Positions 27,231 through 36,211 of a stretch of DNA of 64,000 nucleotides are shown here, one piece after another. The DNA comes from Stenotrophomonas sp. 610A2 (GTDB lineage Bacteria; Pseudomonadota; Gammaproteobacteria; Xanthomonadales; Xanthomonadaceae): assembly GCF_030549615.1 (NCBI RefSeq), contig NZ_CP130832.1, forward strand, positions 4,414,001-4,478,000. Direction: 5' to 3'. The notes beneath the pieces were generated by a model that saw nothing but the letters and a program-made list of their open reading frames with translations, did no database searches and was not told the origin of the DNA. The position numbers were made by a program, and so were the translations under genes. Numbering within the stretch: the stretch's first letter is position 1; each line of letters starts with the position of its first letter.

Positions 27231-28025
27231 TCACAGCTGCGGCAGGCGGAAAAACGCGCGGGTTGCGGCAGTGGCATTGGCAGCGGTGATCGCCACGTCT
27301 TCGCCACGGTCGCGGGCCAGTTCCTCGACGATATGCGACAGGAAGGCCGGCTCGTTGCGGCGATCCTTGGGCAGCGGACGCATCGTGCGCGGCAGCAGGT
27401 ACGGCGCGTCGGTCTCGATCATCAGGCGCTCGGCCGGGATGTGCTTGACCAGCTCACGCAGATGCGCGCCACGGCGTTCGTCACACAGCCAACCGGTGAT
27501 GCCGATATACCAATCGCGGTCCAGGTAATCGAACAGCTCGCGGCGCTCGGCGGTGAAGCAATGCACCACCGCCGGACCCAACTTGCCGTCAAAGTTCTTC
27601 ATCATCGCGATGAAGTCGTCATGCGCGTCGCGCTGGTGCAGGAACAGCGGCTTGCCGTTCTCGCTGGCGATCTGCAGCTGGCGCTCGAAGGCCTTGCGCT
27701 GGGACGGACGCGGCGAGAAATCGCGATTGAAATCCAGGCCACATTCGCCCACCGCCACCACTTCCGGATGCGAATGCAATGCGCGCATTTCCGCATCGCA
27801 TTCGTCGGTGTACTCGCTGGCGTGGTGCGGATGCACACCGGCCGTGGCGTACAGGAAGCCCGGATGGCGCTGCGCCAACTGCAAGGCCATCGGCGAGTGC
27901 TCGCGGCTGGCACCGGTGATCACCATCTGCACCACGCCAGCGGCGCGGGCGCGCTCCAGCACCGCGTCCAGGTCGCGATCAAAGGATTCGTGGGTGAGGT
28001 TGGCGCCGATGTCGATCAGTTGCAT
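27231..28025 (-). CDS. tatD: TatD-family metal-dependent DNase
   Basis: 264 residues forming a TIM-barrel metallohydrolase. The start carries MQLIDIGANLTH. The glutamate ligand is in VAVGECGLDFNRD, the histidines in PLFLHQRDAHDD and VVHCFTAER, and the aspartate in LMIETDAPYLLPR. TatD proteins are 3'-5' exonucleases acting on single-stranded DNA or RNA, linked to peroxide repair and DNA fragmentation. The name is historical and no tat export genes are nearby. I chose the ATG at 28025. The frame continues to 28169 but only through a repeat. Confidence 0.9.
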   Translation of the reverse strand: MQLIDIGANLTHESFDRDLDAVLERARAAGVVQMVITGASREHSPMALQLAQRHPGFLYATAGVHPHHASEYTDECDAEMRALHSHPEVVAVGECGLDFNRDFSPRPSQRKAFERQLQIASENGKPLFLHQRDAHDDFIAMMKNFDGKLGPAVVHCFTAERRELFDYLDRDWYIGITGWLCDERRGAHLRELVKHIPAERLMIETDAPYLLPRTMRPLPKDRRNEPAFLSHIVEELARDRGEDVAITAANATAATRAFFRLPQL

Positions 28026-28107
28026 TGAGCTGGGTGTGGTGAGGCGGAAAGGTGAATTGTAGAGGTTTGCCCGCAGGCGAGCCCTGTACAGCATGAACGG
28101 AACCCCA

Positions 28108-28200
28108 TAGCCCGGGTAAGCGCTGCGCACCCGCAGGCGTTTCGCGGATTCGTCAGATGCCATGCGCACAGCCCCGGGTGCGCTGCGCTTACCCGGGCTA
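28108..28200. repeat. 25-bp inverted repeat, TAGCCCGGGTAAGCGC type
   Basis: The left arm 28108-28132 begins TAGCCCGGGTAAGCGCTGCG, and the right arm 28176-28200 is its reverse complement with one mismatch. 43 bases separate them. It lies between the divergent tatD and hrpB genes, so it falls in their promoter region. Only one copy was seen in this window. Confidence 0.85.
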
Positions 28201-28245
28201 CGGTTGCCAGCGACGCATCTGGCGCGCGGCTTCTACAATGCCGCA

Positions 28246-30858
28246 ATGGCAACTGCATTCCCCATCACTCCACTGCTCCCCGACATCCTCCAGCAGCTGG
28301 CCGCGCACACGCGGCTGGTGCTGGAAGCACCACCCGGCGCCGGCAAGACCACCCAGGTGCCGTTGGCGCTGCTGGATGCGCCGTGGCTGCACGGCGGCAA
28401 GATCATCATGCTGGAACCGCGCCGGGTCGCCGCGCGCAGTGCCGCCACGTTCATGGCCAAACAGCTGGGTGAGCCGGTTGGCGAGACCGTCGGTTACCGC
28501 ATCCGCTTCGAGAACAAGGTGTCCGCGCGTACCCGTATCGAGGTGGTCACCGAAGGCATCCTGACCCGCATGCTGCAGGACGACCCGCTGCTGGAAGGCG
28601 TGGGCGCGCTGCTGTTCGATGAATTCCACGAGCGCCATCTGTCGGCCGATCTTGGTCTTGCCTTGGCGCTGGACGTGCAATCGCAGCTGCGCGACGACCT
28701 GCGCATCGTAGTGATGTCGGCAACGCTGGATGGTGAGCGGCTGGCGCAGTTCCTGGATGCGCCGCGACTGTCCAGCGAAGGCCGCAGCTATCCGGTGGAG
28801 ATAAGCCATTTCCCCGCCCGCCGCGACGAGGCGCTGGAAGCGCAGACCCGGCGCGCGGTGGAACAGGCGGTGGCCGAGCATCCTGGCGACGTGCTGGTGT
28901 TCCTGCCGGGGCAACGGGAGATTGCGCGGGTGCAGGCCGCTCTGAGCCCCTCCCCCTCCGGGGGAGGGGTTGGGGAGAGGGTAAGTGGCGCAGCCACCCG
29001 CACTACCCAATTGCAAGAGGCTTCGCCCGCACCCTCATCCGGCGCTGCGCGCCACCTTCTCCCGACGGGAGAAGGATATGAGGTGCTCCCCCTCCACGGC
29101 GAGCTGCCGATCGAACAGCAAACCCGCGTGCTGCAGCCCGATCCCGACGGCCGCCGCCGCGTGGTGCTGGCCACCAATGTCGCCGAATCCTCGGTCACCC
29201 TGCCTGGCGTGCGGGTGGTGATCGATGCCGGGCTGGCGCGCGAACCGCGCTACGACCCCAATAGTGGCTTCTCGCGCCTGGATGCAGTGACCATCTCGCA
29301 GGCCTCGGCCGACCAGCGCGCCGGCCGCGCCGGTCGCGTGGCATCCGGTTGGGCGTGGCGGCTTTGGCCGCAATCACAGCGACTGGAATCACAGCGGCGT
29401 CCGGAAATGGCGCAGGTGGAACTGGCCGGGTTGGCATTGGAACTGGCAGCCTGGGGCAGTGACACGCTGCGCTTCGTCGATCCACCGCCGAGCGGCGCAC
29501 TCTCGGCCGCGCGCGAACTGCTGCAGCGGCTGGGCGCCTTGAGTGCGGACAACACCATCACCGCATTGGGCAAACGCATGCTGGCGATGGGCACGCATCC
29601 GCGCATGGCGGCGATGCTGCTGTCCGCGGGCAATCCCCGCGAGCAGGCGTTGGCCGCCGATGTTGCCGCCCTGCTGGAAGCGCGCGATCCACTGCGTCAA
29701 GGCGGCGATGCACTGGCCGCGCGTTGGCGCGCCCTTGCCGCCTTCCGCAATGGCCGCGCGCCCTACGACGCCAACCGCGGTGGCTTGGCTGCGATTGATT
29801 CGGCAGCCAAGCAATGGCGCCGCCGCCTGCGCTGCGATAACGCGCCGCCAACGGATATCGAAGCGCATGAACTCGGCGACCTGCTCGCCCATGCCTTCCC
29901 CGACCGCATCGCCACCCAGCACCCGAATGATCCGCAACGCTACCAGCTGGCCAATGGCCGCAGCGCACGCCAGTTCGACAACAGCGACCTGCGCGGCGAA
30001 CCCTGGCTGGTGATCAGCGAATTGCGCCATGACCCACGCGATGCGCTGATCCTGCGTGCGGCACCGGTGGACGAACAGCGCCTGCGCCGCGACTTTCCCG
30101 ATCGTTTCAAGACGCAGGATGTGGTGCGCTGGAACAGCGCCAAGCGCGCACTGGAAGCGCGTCGTGAAAGCAGCTTCGAGCGCATCGTGCTGGACAGCCG
30201 CCCTGCCGGACAGGTGGACCCTGCACGCGCTGCACGCGCACTGACAGATGCGGTCCGCGAACTGGGCCTGGATGCCTTGCCATGGACCGAGAACCTGCAG
30301 CAGCTGCGCTGGCGGGTGATGGGCCTGCGTAAATGGATGCCGGAACTCGAACTGCCAGACTTATCCGATGCGGCGCTGTTGGAGACGTTGGACGATTGGC
30401 TGTTGCCAGCCTTCAACGGCAAGACGCGCCTGGAAGCCCTGTCCGAGGAAGAGCTTGGCGAAGCACTGAAGTCCGGCATCGACTGGAGCAAGCGGCAACT
30501 GGTGGATCGTCATGCGCCGACGCGCATCAGTGTGCCTTCGGGAATGGAGCGGCGCATCGAGTATGCGTTGGACGATGACGGCATCAGCCCGCGCCCGCCG
30601 GTACTGGCGGTGAAGCTGCAGGAGCTGTTTGGCCTGGCTGATACGCCGCGCATTGCCGATGGCCGTGTGCCCTTGCTGATGCACCTGTTGTCGCCGGCTG
30701 GAAAGCCCTTGCAGGTGACTGGTGACCTGCGCAACTTCTGGCAGAACACTTATGCGGAAGTTAAGAAAGAAATGAAGGGGCGCTATCCAAGGCATCCGTG
30801 GCCGGATGATCCCTGGAGTGCTACGGCGACCCATCGGGCGAAGCCGCGGGGGACTTGA
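28246..30858 (+). CDS. hrpB: DEAH-box ATP-dependent helicase HrpB, with in-frame repeat insertion
   Basis: 870 residues. Motif I is APPGAGKTTQVP, the DEAH box reads DEFHER, motif III is MSATLD, motif V ATNVAESSVTLPG and motif VI QRAGRAGR. The C-terminal HrpB-specific region ends EMKGRYPRHPWPDDPW, as in E. coli HrpB. Residues about 234-278 (bases 28946-29080) are foreign to the family. They interrupt the RecA2 domain between the FLPGQREIARVQ block and LPLHGELP, and are encoded by one of the genome's intergenic repeat pairs without breaking the frame. The enzyme may stay active if the loop is surface exposed. I used the ATG at 28246. Confidence 0.9.
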   Translation: MATAFPITPLLPDILQQLAAHTRLVLEAPPGAGKTTQVPLALLDAPWLHGGKIIMLEPRRVAARSAATFMAKQLGEPVGETVGYRIRFENKVSARTRIEVVTEGILTRMLQDDPLLEGVGALLFDEFHERHLSADLGLALALDVQSQLRDDLRIVVMSATLDGERLAQFLDAPRLSSEGRSYPVEISHFPARRDEALEAQTRRAVEQAVAEHPGDVLVFLPGQREIARVQAALSPSPSGGGVGERVSGAATRTTQLQEASPAPSSGAARHLLPTGEGYEVLPLHGELPIEQQTRVLQPDPDGRRRVVLATNVAESSVTLPGVRVVIDAGLAREPRYDPNSGFSRLDAVTISQASADQRAGRAGRVASGWAWRLWPQSQRLESQRRPEMAQVELAGLALELAAWGSDTLRFVDPPPSGALSAARELLQRLGALSADNTITALGKRMLAMGTHPRMAAMLLSAGNPREQALAADVAALLEARDPLRQGGDALAARWRALAAFRNGRAPYDANRGGLAAIDSAAKQWRRRLRCDNAPPTDIEAHELGDLLAHAFPDRIATQHPNDPQRYQLANGRSARQFDNSDLRGEPWLVISELRHDPRDALILRAAPVDEQRLRRDFPDRFKTQDVVRWNSAKRALEARRESSFERIVLDSRPAGQVDPARAARALTDAVRELGLDALPWTENLQQLRWRVMGLRKWMPELELPDLSDAALLETLDDWLLPAFNGKTRLEALSEEELGEALKSGIDWSKRQLVDRHAPTRISVPSGMERRIEYALDDDGISPRPPVLAVKLQELFGLADTPRIADGRVPLLMHLLSPAGKPLQVTGDLRNFWQNTYAEVKKEMKGRYPRHPWPDDPWSATATHRAKPRGT
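28946..29080. repeat. Repeat pair inserted in frame within hrpB
   Basis: Two hairpin modules are joined: CCCCTCCCCCTCCGGGGGAG...AGAGGG at the left and CACCCTCATCC...CTTCTCCCGACGGGAGAAGG at the right. The same left/right modules occur between genes at 34.1-34.4 kb and 45.9-46.3 kb. The element adds 135 bases, a multiple of three, and carries no stop codon in the hrpB frame. Confidence 0.85.
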
Positions 30859-30905
30859 TTGGGGTTTGGGGTTTGAGGTTTAAGCGAAAGCCGAAGCAAG
30901 AGCAG

Positions 30906-31040
30906 GAGCACCCCTCCCCAACCCTCCCCTGTGCTGCGCACAAGGGAGGGGGCAAGGCGGGGCGCTGCGCTCTGACAGATTGCCAAGAACCGCCCCCTCC
31001 CTTTGCCGCAGGCAAGGGGAGGGTTGGGGAGGGGTAGCTT
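30906..31040. repeat. CCCTCCC/GGGAGGG repeat pair after hrpB
   Basis: Arms CACCCCTCCCCAACCCTCCC and GGGGAGGGTTGGGGAGGGG face each other, with hairpin loops GTGCTGCGCAC and TTGCCGCAGGCAA. The 319-base gap between hrpB and the next gene otherwise has only low-complexity flanks, such as TTGCCGTTGCCGTT near 31050. Confidence 0.8.
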
Positions 31041-31177
31041 TTGCCGCTCTCCGTTGCCGTTGCCGTTACTTCAGCTTCAGCCTTCCACAACCACGCCCAA
31101 CGCTTCCCGGCTAACATCCCCTACACGGCCCTCTGGTAAGAATGGGGGTCTGGCCCTCATCTACATGGAGTCCCCAC

Positions 31178-31534
31178 ATGAGCAAGTTCAGCGATATCAC
31201 CGGCCCGGCACTGGAGCGTGCACTGGAACTGGTCAACAGCGCCGGTGGCAACATCAAGCACGGTGGTTCCAGCGCAGCCGAATGGCTCAAGACCGGTGCC
31301 GCCATTGGTGCGATGAAGACCGGCGGCCGTGCCGTCACCCGCGTCGCCAAGCGCAACCCGACAGCTACCGTGGCCGTTGCAGCGGTTGGCCTGGGCCTGA
31401 TTGGCTATGCGCTGTACCGCAAGAACAAGCGCGACAACGAGGCCATCGAGGCCAAGTCGCGGCAGATCGCGCAGCGTCGCCGTCATGCGGCCAGCGTGAC
31501 TGATGAGACCAGCGATATTGGTAGCGACGCCTGA
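31178..31534 (+). CDS. Small single-helix membrane protein, unknown function
   Basis: 118 residues from the ATG at 31178, with GGAG 8 bases before it. Residues about 63-80 form one hydrophobic helix (TVAVAAVGLGLIGYALY) flanked by positive residues, so the protein is probably a single-pass inner-membrane protein. The N-terminal half is glycine/alanine rich and amphipathic (LERALELVNSAGGNIKHGG). The C terminus is charged (AIEAKSRQIAQRRR). No family was recognised. It is conserved-looking in composition, but without an obvious partner: repeats lie on both sides. Confidence 0.6.
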   Translation: MSKFSDITGPALERALELVNSAGGNIKHGGSSAAEWLKTGAAIGAMKTGGRAVTRVAKRNPTATVAVAAVGLGLIGYALYRKNKRDNEAIEAKSRQIAQRRRHAASVTDETSDIGSDA

Positions 31535-31561
31535 GTTTCTGGGGTGGTGCTTGAGGCAAGA

Positions 31562-31612
31562 GCTACCCCTCCCCAACCCTCCCCTGCGCTTTGCGCAAGG
31601 GAGGGAGCGGGT
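31562..31612. repeat. Single CCCTCCC/GGGAGGG hairpin module
   Basis: CTACCCCTCCCCAACCCTCCCC and AAGGGAGGGAGC around GCGCTTTGCGC. It lies between the small membrane-protein gene and the convergent CoA-transferase gene, and could terminate both transcripts. Confidence 0.75.
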
Positions 31613-31623
31613 CCTGTCGTTTG

Positions 31624-32742
31624 CTAGATACCTAGTTCTGCCAGTACGGCTGCAGTGGATTGGCCCACTTCGTCCAGCTGCGGATTGATACGGCCCGGCT
31701 CGTTGGCGAACTTGATCGGTATGCCCAGGTGGGTGCCACCCTGTGCATCGGTCCAGACCATTTCGCGTGCACGTGTATGCGGATCATTGAAGGCTTCGGT
31801 CAAGGTCTTGACCGGTGCCCAGCACACGTCGATGTCGTGCAGGAACAGCGCCCATTCCACCAAGGTTCGCCGGGCGAAGGTTTCGGCCAGGAATTCCTTG
31901 ACCGGGTCCTGTCCCGTCCCCGGTGGCAGGTGGCACAGATGGATCAGATCAGCGCGGCCTAGCGCGTTCAACAGGTTCTCGGCGAATTTGTGCTCGGCAC
32001 CGCCGAGTGCGATCCAACGATCGTCGGCGCAGCGGTACAGCTTGTACAGCGCATTGCCGCCCCAGCTGCGTTCTTCCTTGACCACCGGGTCGCGACCGAG
32101 TGCGAACGGCGGGCCCAGCACGTTCGGCAACCACGCCATCAGCGCGTCCTGCATCGACAGATCGATGTAATCGCCCTCGCCCGTGCGCTCGCGGCGGAAC
32201 AAGGCCATCAGGATGCCGTTGAGCGCCATAAGCGATCCGGCCATGTCGGCCACCGGCATATGCGGCATCGCCGGCGTACCATCCGGCGCGCGGTTCAGGC
32301 TGACCACGCCGGTATCGGCCTGCATCGCCAGATCGTGGGCAGGCCGGTTGACCTTGGGACCGGTCTGGCCGAAGGCGCTGATCGAGCAGTACACCAGCTT
32401 CGGGTTGATCGCTTTGCAGCTTGCGTAGTCGATGCCAAGCCGCTTGGCGACGCCAGGGCGGAAGGCTTCCACCACCACATCGGCCCACTCGACCAGCTTG
32501 GCGAAAGCGGCCTTGCCGTCGGTGCTTTTCAGATCCAGCACGATGCAGCGCTTGCCGCGGTGGGTGTTGCGGAACCAGGTCGAAACACCGGCCTGCTTGA
32601 GCCCGACTTCGCGCACCGGTTCACCACCGGGCGGCTCGATCTTGATCACGTCGGCGCCATGATCAGCCATCATCATGGTCAGGTGCGGGCCGGGCAGGAA
32701 CAGCGACAGATCAAGTACGCGTACGCCTTCAAGCTTCATCAT
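31624..32742 (-). CDS. CaiB/BaiF-family CoA-transferase (first of two)
   Basis: A 372-residue class III CoA-transferase, moving CoA from a donor acyl-CoA (often succinyl-CoA) to an acid. The family start VRVLDLSLFLPGPHLTMMMADHGADVIKIE, with its Gly-Pro loop and the IEPPGG turn, is present. The catalytic Asp is expected in RPAHDLAMQA. It starts at ATG ATG (32742/32739) behind AAGGGA. The second CoA-transferase ends 13 bases upstream, and the two are last in the leftward catabolic operon. Two unequal paralogues may form one alpha-beta enzyme or act on two acids. The module with dehydrogenase, MaoC and CitE-like genes suggests a branched dicarboxylic acid as acceptor. Confidence 0.85.
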   Translation of the reverse strand: MMKLEGVRVLDLSLFLPGPHLTMMMADHGADVIKIEPPGGEPVREVGLKQAGVSTWFRNTHRGKRCIVLDLKSTDGKAAFAKLVEWADVVVEAFRPGVAKRLGIDYASCKAINPKLVYCSISAFGQTGPKVNRPAHDLAMQADTGVVSLNRAPDGTPAMPHMPVADMAGSLMALNGILMALFRRERTGEGDYIDLSMQDALMAWLPNVLGPPFALGRDPVVKEERSWGGNALYKLYRCADDRWIALGGAEHKFAENLLNALGRADLIHLCHLPPGTGQDPVKEFLAETFARRTLVEWALFLHDIDVCWAPVKTLTEAFNDPHTRAREMVWTDAQGGTHLGIPIKFANEPGRINPQLDEVGQSTAAVLAELGI

Positions 32743-32755
32743 CGATTCCCTTGCA

Positions 32756-33934
32756 TCACGCACCGAGCAGGCGCGTGCGGTCTGCATCGTTGTAACCCAG
32801 CTCACGCAGCAATGCATCCGCGTCGGCATTGAGTGGCGGGCAGGCATTGCCGCTCAGGCGCTGGCCATCGAGCTTGATCGGGTTACGCAGCAGGCGTTGC
32901 ATGCCCTGTGCATGCTCGACGTCCTGCAGCATGTCGACATCCCGCACATAGGGATTGTCCAGCGCCTGGGCGATGTCCAGCACCGGCGCGATCGGAATAC
33001 GGCCGGCGAACTTCTGCGTCCAGTAAGCGGTGGGCTGAGTGGTGAGGATTTCGTCGACCAGCACGGTCAGCTCGTCACGCACCTTGCGCCGCTCGCCGAA
33101 ATTGGCGAAGCGCGGCTCGGCGGCCCAGGCCGGATTGCCGATGCCTTCGACAAAGGTCTGCCAGAACTTCTCCAACATGCACATCACCATCACCCATCCG
33201 TCGGCGGTGCGATAGACCTGGCAGGGCACGGTGGATGGGTGCGCACTGCGCGACAGGCGCTCGGTGCGGTGGCCTTCGTTGAGGTACCAGGTGGCCGGAT
33301 AGCTCAGCTGATGCAAAGCCACATCGAACAGGCTGACATCGACATCGCGACCAAGACCAGTGCGCATCGCGCCGATGATGGCGGCGAGCAGGCCCATCGA
33401 CATCGTGGTGCCGGTCATGAAGTCGACCATCGACAGACCGAAGCGTGCCGGTGGCGCGTCTGGCTCACCGGTCAACGCCATGAAGCCGGCTTCGGCCTGC
33501 ATCAGGTAGTCGTAGCCCGGCCATGCGGCGCGCTCGTTGTCGCGGCCGTAGGCGGACAGATGGGCGCAGACGATCTTCGGGTTGAGCTTGCTGAGCGTGG
33601 CGTAGTCCAGGCCGAGCTTGCCGGGCTGGTCACCGCGCAGGTTGTTGAGCACGGCGTCGGCGCTGGCGACCAGCTTCTCGAAGACCTCGCGGCCTTCGGC
33701 GGCTTTCAGGTCCAGCCGCAGCGAGCGCTTGTTGAGATTGAAGGTCTGGAAAAACAGGCTGTCGCCTTCGCCCAGGAAATACGGGCCGGTGGCGCGCGAC
33801 ACGTCGCCGCCCGGTGGGGATTCGATCTTGATCACTTCCGCGCCGAGGTCGGCCAGATGCATCGAGCCATAAGGGCCAGCACCGTATTGTTCGACGGCAA
33901 GGATGCGTAGTCCCTGCAGGGGAAGGTCTTTCAT
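32756..33934 (-). CDS. CaiB/BaiF-family CoA-transferase (second of two)
   Basis: A 392-residue class III CoA-transferase: LPLQGLRILAVEQYGAGPYG at the N terminus, IKIESPPGGDVSR, and the catalytic Asp region WPGYDYLMQAEAGFMALTG. It differs clearly from the next gene in length and detail, so the pair is not a recent duplication. Relatives include succinyl-CoA:mesaconate, itaconate and citramalate CoA-transferases. The ATG at 33934 starts the protein, and the open frame beyond it is repeat DNA. A 490-base repeat-rich gap separates it from the dehydrogenase gene upstream, so it may be partly uncoupled from the rest of the operon. Confidence 0.85.
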   Translation of the reverse strand: MKDLPLQGLRILAVEQYGAGPYGSMHLADLGAEVIKIESPPGGDVSRATGPYFLGEGDSLFFQTFNLNKRSLRLDLKAAEGREVFEKLVASADAVLNNLRGDQPGKLGLDYATLSKLNPKIVCAHLSAYGRDNERAAWPGYDYLMQAEAGFMALTGEPDAPPARFGLSMVDFMTGTTMSMGLLAAIIGAMRTGLGRDVDVSLFDVALHQLSYPATWYLNEGHRTERLSRSAHPSTVPCQVYRTADGWVMVMCMLEKFWQTFVEGIGNPAWAAEPRFANFGERRKVRDELTVLVDEILTTQPTAYWTQKFAGRIPIAPVLDIAQALDNPYVRDVDMLQDVEHAQGMQRLLRNPIKLDGQRLSGNACPPLNADADALLRELGYNDADRTRLLGA

Positions 33935-34007
33935 GTGTGGCCTCTGGTTTTGAAAAAGCACCGCGGTGGTTGAGGACCGCGGTGAAGGGATGCTGCTGCG
34001 TCTACTT

Positions 34008-34376
34008 GGCTGTTGCTTTGGTTTGGCTGTTGCTTTGACTGGTGCTTTGGCTTTGGCTTTTGCTTTGGCTTTTGCTTTTGCTTTTGCTTTGGCTGTCGCC
34101 TTGGCTTCGGCTTCTGATCTATCCCTTCTCCCGCTTGCGGGAGAAGGTGCCCGAAGGGCGGATGAGGGGAGCTTTTGACTTCGCCCGTAGAGCTTCCCCT
34201 CACCCCAACCCCTCTCCCGCATGCGGGAGAGGGGCTTCTGCGTTTCTGGCTTTGCTTGTAGAGCTTGCCCTCACCCCAACCCCTCTCCCGCGCGCGGGAG
34301 AGGGGCTTCTGCGTTTCTGGCTTTGCTTGTAGAGCTTCCCCTCGCCCCAACCCCTCTCCCGCGAGCGGGAGGGGGG
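34008..34376. repeat. Low-complexity tract and four CTCTCCCGC/GCGGGAGAG hairpins
   Basis: Positions 34008-34113 are an imperfect 6-base repeat (GGCTTT/TGCTTT). From 34122 to 34376 four hairpin modules follow: CCCTTCTCCCGC-TT-GCGGGAGAAGG, then three CTCACCCCAACCCCTCTCCC copies with partners GCGGGAGAGGGG and near-identical spacers (CTTCTGCGTTTCTGGCTTTG). The last three are a recent-looking tandem array of about 74 bases per unit. This occupies the 490-base gap inside the leftward catabolic operon. No gene was seen. Confidence 0.85.
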
Positions 34377-34424
34377 CTTTGCGTCTGATGCAATTCGGAA
34401 AGGGGCTTTGGTCTGCTTGGGCTG

Positions 34425-35597
34425 TTAGATCTTGTTTCTTGCCACCAGCTGCTTGGCAATGATGATGCGCTGCATTTCATTGGTACCTTCACCAATGCAC
34501 ATCAGCATCGCGTCACGATGGAAGCGCTCGATGTCGTATTCCACCGAGTAGCTGTAGCCACCAAAAATCCGCATGCCTTCCTGCGCGCAATACGCGCCGG
34601 TTTCGGTGGCGAAGTACTTGGCCATGCCCGCTTCCATGTCGCAGCGCTCGCCCTTGTCGTAGGCATTGGCCGCGCTCTCGATCAGCAGCTTCGACGCTTC
34701 AACCTTGGCCGCCATCTCGCCCAGCTTGAGCTGGATGGCCTGGTGCTCGGCAATCGGCTTACCAAAGGTCATGCGTTCCTGTGCATATCGAACCGACAAA
34801 CGCAGCGCTCCTTCGGCAATACCACACCCGCGTGCGGCCACATTGATACGACCCAACTCCAGGCCACCAACCGCATGCTGGAAGCCCTGCCCTTCAATGC
34901 CACCGAGCAGGCAGTCGGCCGGCACCTTGTAGTCCTGGAATACCAACTCGCAGGTATCGATGGCGCGGTAGCCGGACTTCTTCATCTTCTTGGCAACGAT
35001 GAAGCCCTCGCCCTTCTCGGCGATGAACATGCTCATGCCCTTGTGGCGCGGCTGCGCCTCCGGGTCGGTCTTGACCAGCAGCAGCACCATGTCGCCATAC
35101 ATGGAATTGGTGATCCAGGTCTTGGCGCCATTGATGACGTAATGATCACCGTCGCGCTTGGCAACAGAGCGGATCGCCTGCAGATCGGTACCGGCGTTGG
35201 GCTCGGTCAAACCCAATGCACCGCGCAGCTCACCGCTGGCCATGCGTGGCAGGTATTTCTGCTTCTGCGCCTCGGTGCCACAACGTTCGATGGCAGCAGC
35301 CATGATCAGGTGCGAGTTGAAGATGCCGGTCGGCGCCATCCATACCGAAGACACCTTGATCACGATCTTCGCGTAGATCCGCGCTGGCAAGCCCAGCCCA
35401 CCGTACTCCGGTGAAATGGTGGCACCGAACAGACCGAGATCCTTCATTTCCTCGACCAGATGGTGTGGGTACTTGTCTTCGAGGTCATATTCCTGCGCGA
35501 TCGGCGCGACGGATTTCTCCACCCAATGATCGATCGAGTCGAGGAGCGCCTGCTCTTCGTCGGGGCCCCACAGCTGTTCCGGTTCGGTGCTCATCAT
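34425..35597 (-). CDS. Acyl-CoA dehydrogenase
   Basis: A 390-residue FAD flavoenzyme. Conserved blocks are GALGLTEPNAGTD and TWITNSMYGD (FAD and substrate), GLELGRINVAARGCGIAEGA, and RIFGGYSYSVEYDIERFHRD. The catalytic Glu is in IGEGTNEMQR. It should oxidise an acyl-CoA to the 2,3-enoyl-CoA and pass electrons through ETF to quinone, and the matching ETF-ubiquinone oxidoreductase is encoded in the divergent operon at 43.2 kb. The next upstream gene, MaoC, ends 7 bases away. Position next to MaoC and CitE-like genes resembles the itaconate operon of Pseudomonas aeruginosa and fadE19-Rv2499c-Rv2498c of Mycobacterium. Starts at 35597 or 35594 (tandem ATGs). Confidence 0.87.
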   Translation of the reverse strand: MMSTEPEQLWGPDEEQALLDSIDHWVEKSVAPIAQEYDLEDKYPHHLVEEMKDLGLFGATISPEYGGLGLPARIYAKIVIKVSSVWMAPTGIFNSHLIMAAAIERCGTEAQKQKYLPRMASGELRGALGLTEPNAGTDLQAIRSVAKRDGDHYVINGAKTWITNSMYGDMVLLLVKTDPEAQPRHKGMSMFIAEKGEGFIVAKKMKKSGYRAIDTCELVFQDYKVPADCLLGGIEGQGFQHAVGGLELGRINVAARGCGIAEGALRLSVRYAQERMTFGKPIAEHQAIQLKLGEMAAKVEASKLLIESAANAYDKGERCDMEAGMAKYFATETGAYCAQEGMRIFGGYSYSVEYDIERFHRDAMLMCIGEGTNEMQRIIIAKQLVARNKI

Positions 35598-35604
35598 CGC
35601 GGCC

Positions 35605-36123
35605 TCAGTAGTTGACCTTGTCTTCAACCGAATGGCCGCGCTTGGCGATCAGCATGGTGCGGTTGAAGGTGCAGACCAACTTGCCGTCCTGGTTGAAGCC
35701 ATCGGTACGGCAGGTGACGATGCCCGCGCCCGGACGCGACTTGGATTCGCGCTTTTCCAGCACTTCTGATTCGGCCACCAGGGTGTCACCGACGAACAGC
35801 GGGTGGGTCATCTTGATCTCGCTCCAACCCAGGTTGGCGACCGCCTTCTGGCTGACATCGGTGACGCTCATGCCGACCATCAGCGCCACGGTAAATGGCG
35901 AGCAGACGATGACCTTTCCGAACTCCGAGGCCTTGGCGTATTCCTTGTCGAAGTGCATCGGATGGGTGTTCATCGTCAACAAGGTGAACCAGGTGTTGTC
36001 GGTTTCGGTGATGGAGCGACCGGGGCGGTGCTCGTAGATGTCACCAACATTGAACTCTTCGTAATAGCGGCCAAAGGTTTCGCGGAAGCGGTTTTCGGAA
36101 ATCTGCTTGACGTTCTGAACCAT
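35605..36123 (-). CDS. MaoC-type enoyl-CoA hydratase
   Basis: A 172-residue single hot-dog-fold hydratase. The MaoC hydratase-2 pattern is visible in TETDNTWFTLLTMNTHPMHFD (Asp...His, about residues 39-59), followed by SPFTVALMVGMSV and the late strand VGDTLVAESEVLEKRES. The length fits stand-alone itaconyl-CoA or mesaconyl-CoA hydratases such as RipB-type proteins. Here it would add water to the enoyl-CoA made by the adjacent dehydrogenase or CoA-transferases, giving a beta-hydroxyacyl-CoA for the CitE-like lyase encoded 88 bases upstream. The start at 36123 is the first ATG. Confidence 0.86.
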   Translation of the reverse strand: MVQNVKQISENRFRETFGRYYEEFNVGDIYEHRPGRSITETDNTWFTLLTMNTHPMHFDKEYAKASEFGKVIVCSPFTVALMVGMSVTDVSQKAVANLGWSEIKMTHPLFVGDTLVAESEVLEKRESKSRPGAGIVTCRTDGFNQDGKLVCTFNRTMLIAKRGHSVEDKVNY

Positions 36124-36211
36124 GACAGTGTCCTTTTGGTACGGGTTGGGCTGGCGCTGGGCGCAGCTTGGTCAAAGAAGGGGCGATCAGGCGTTCAATG
36201 GAGCGTTGCGG

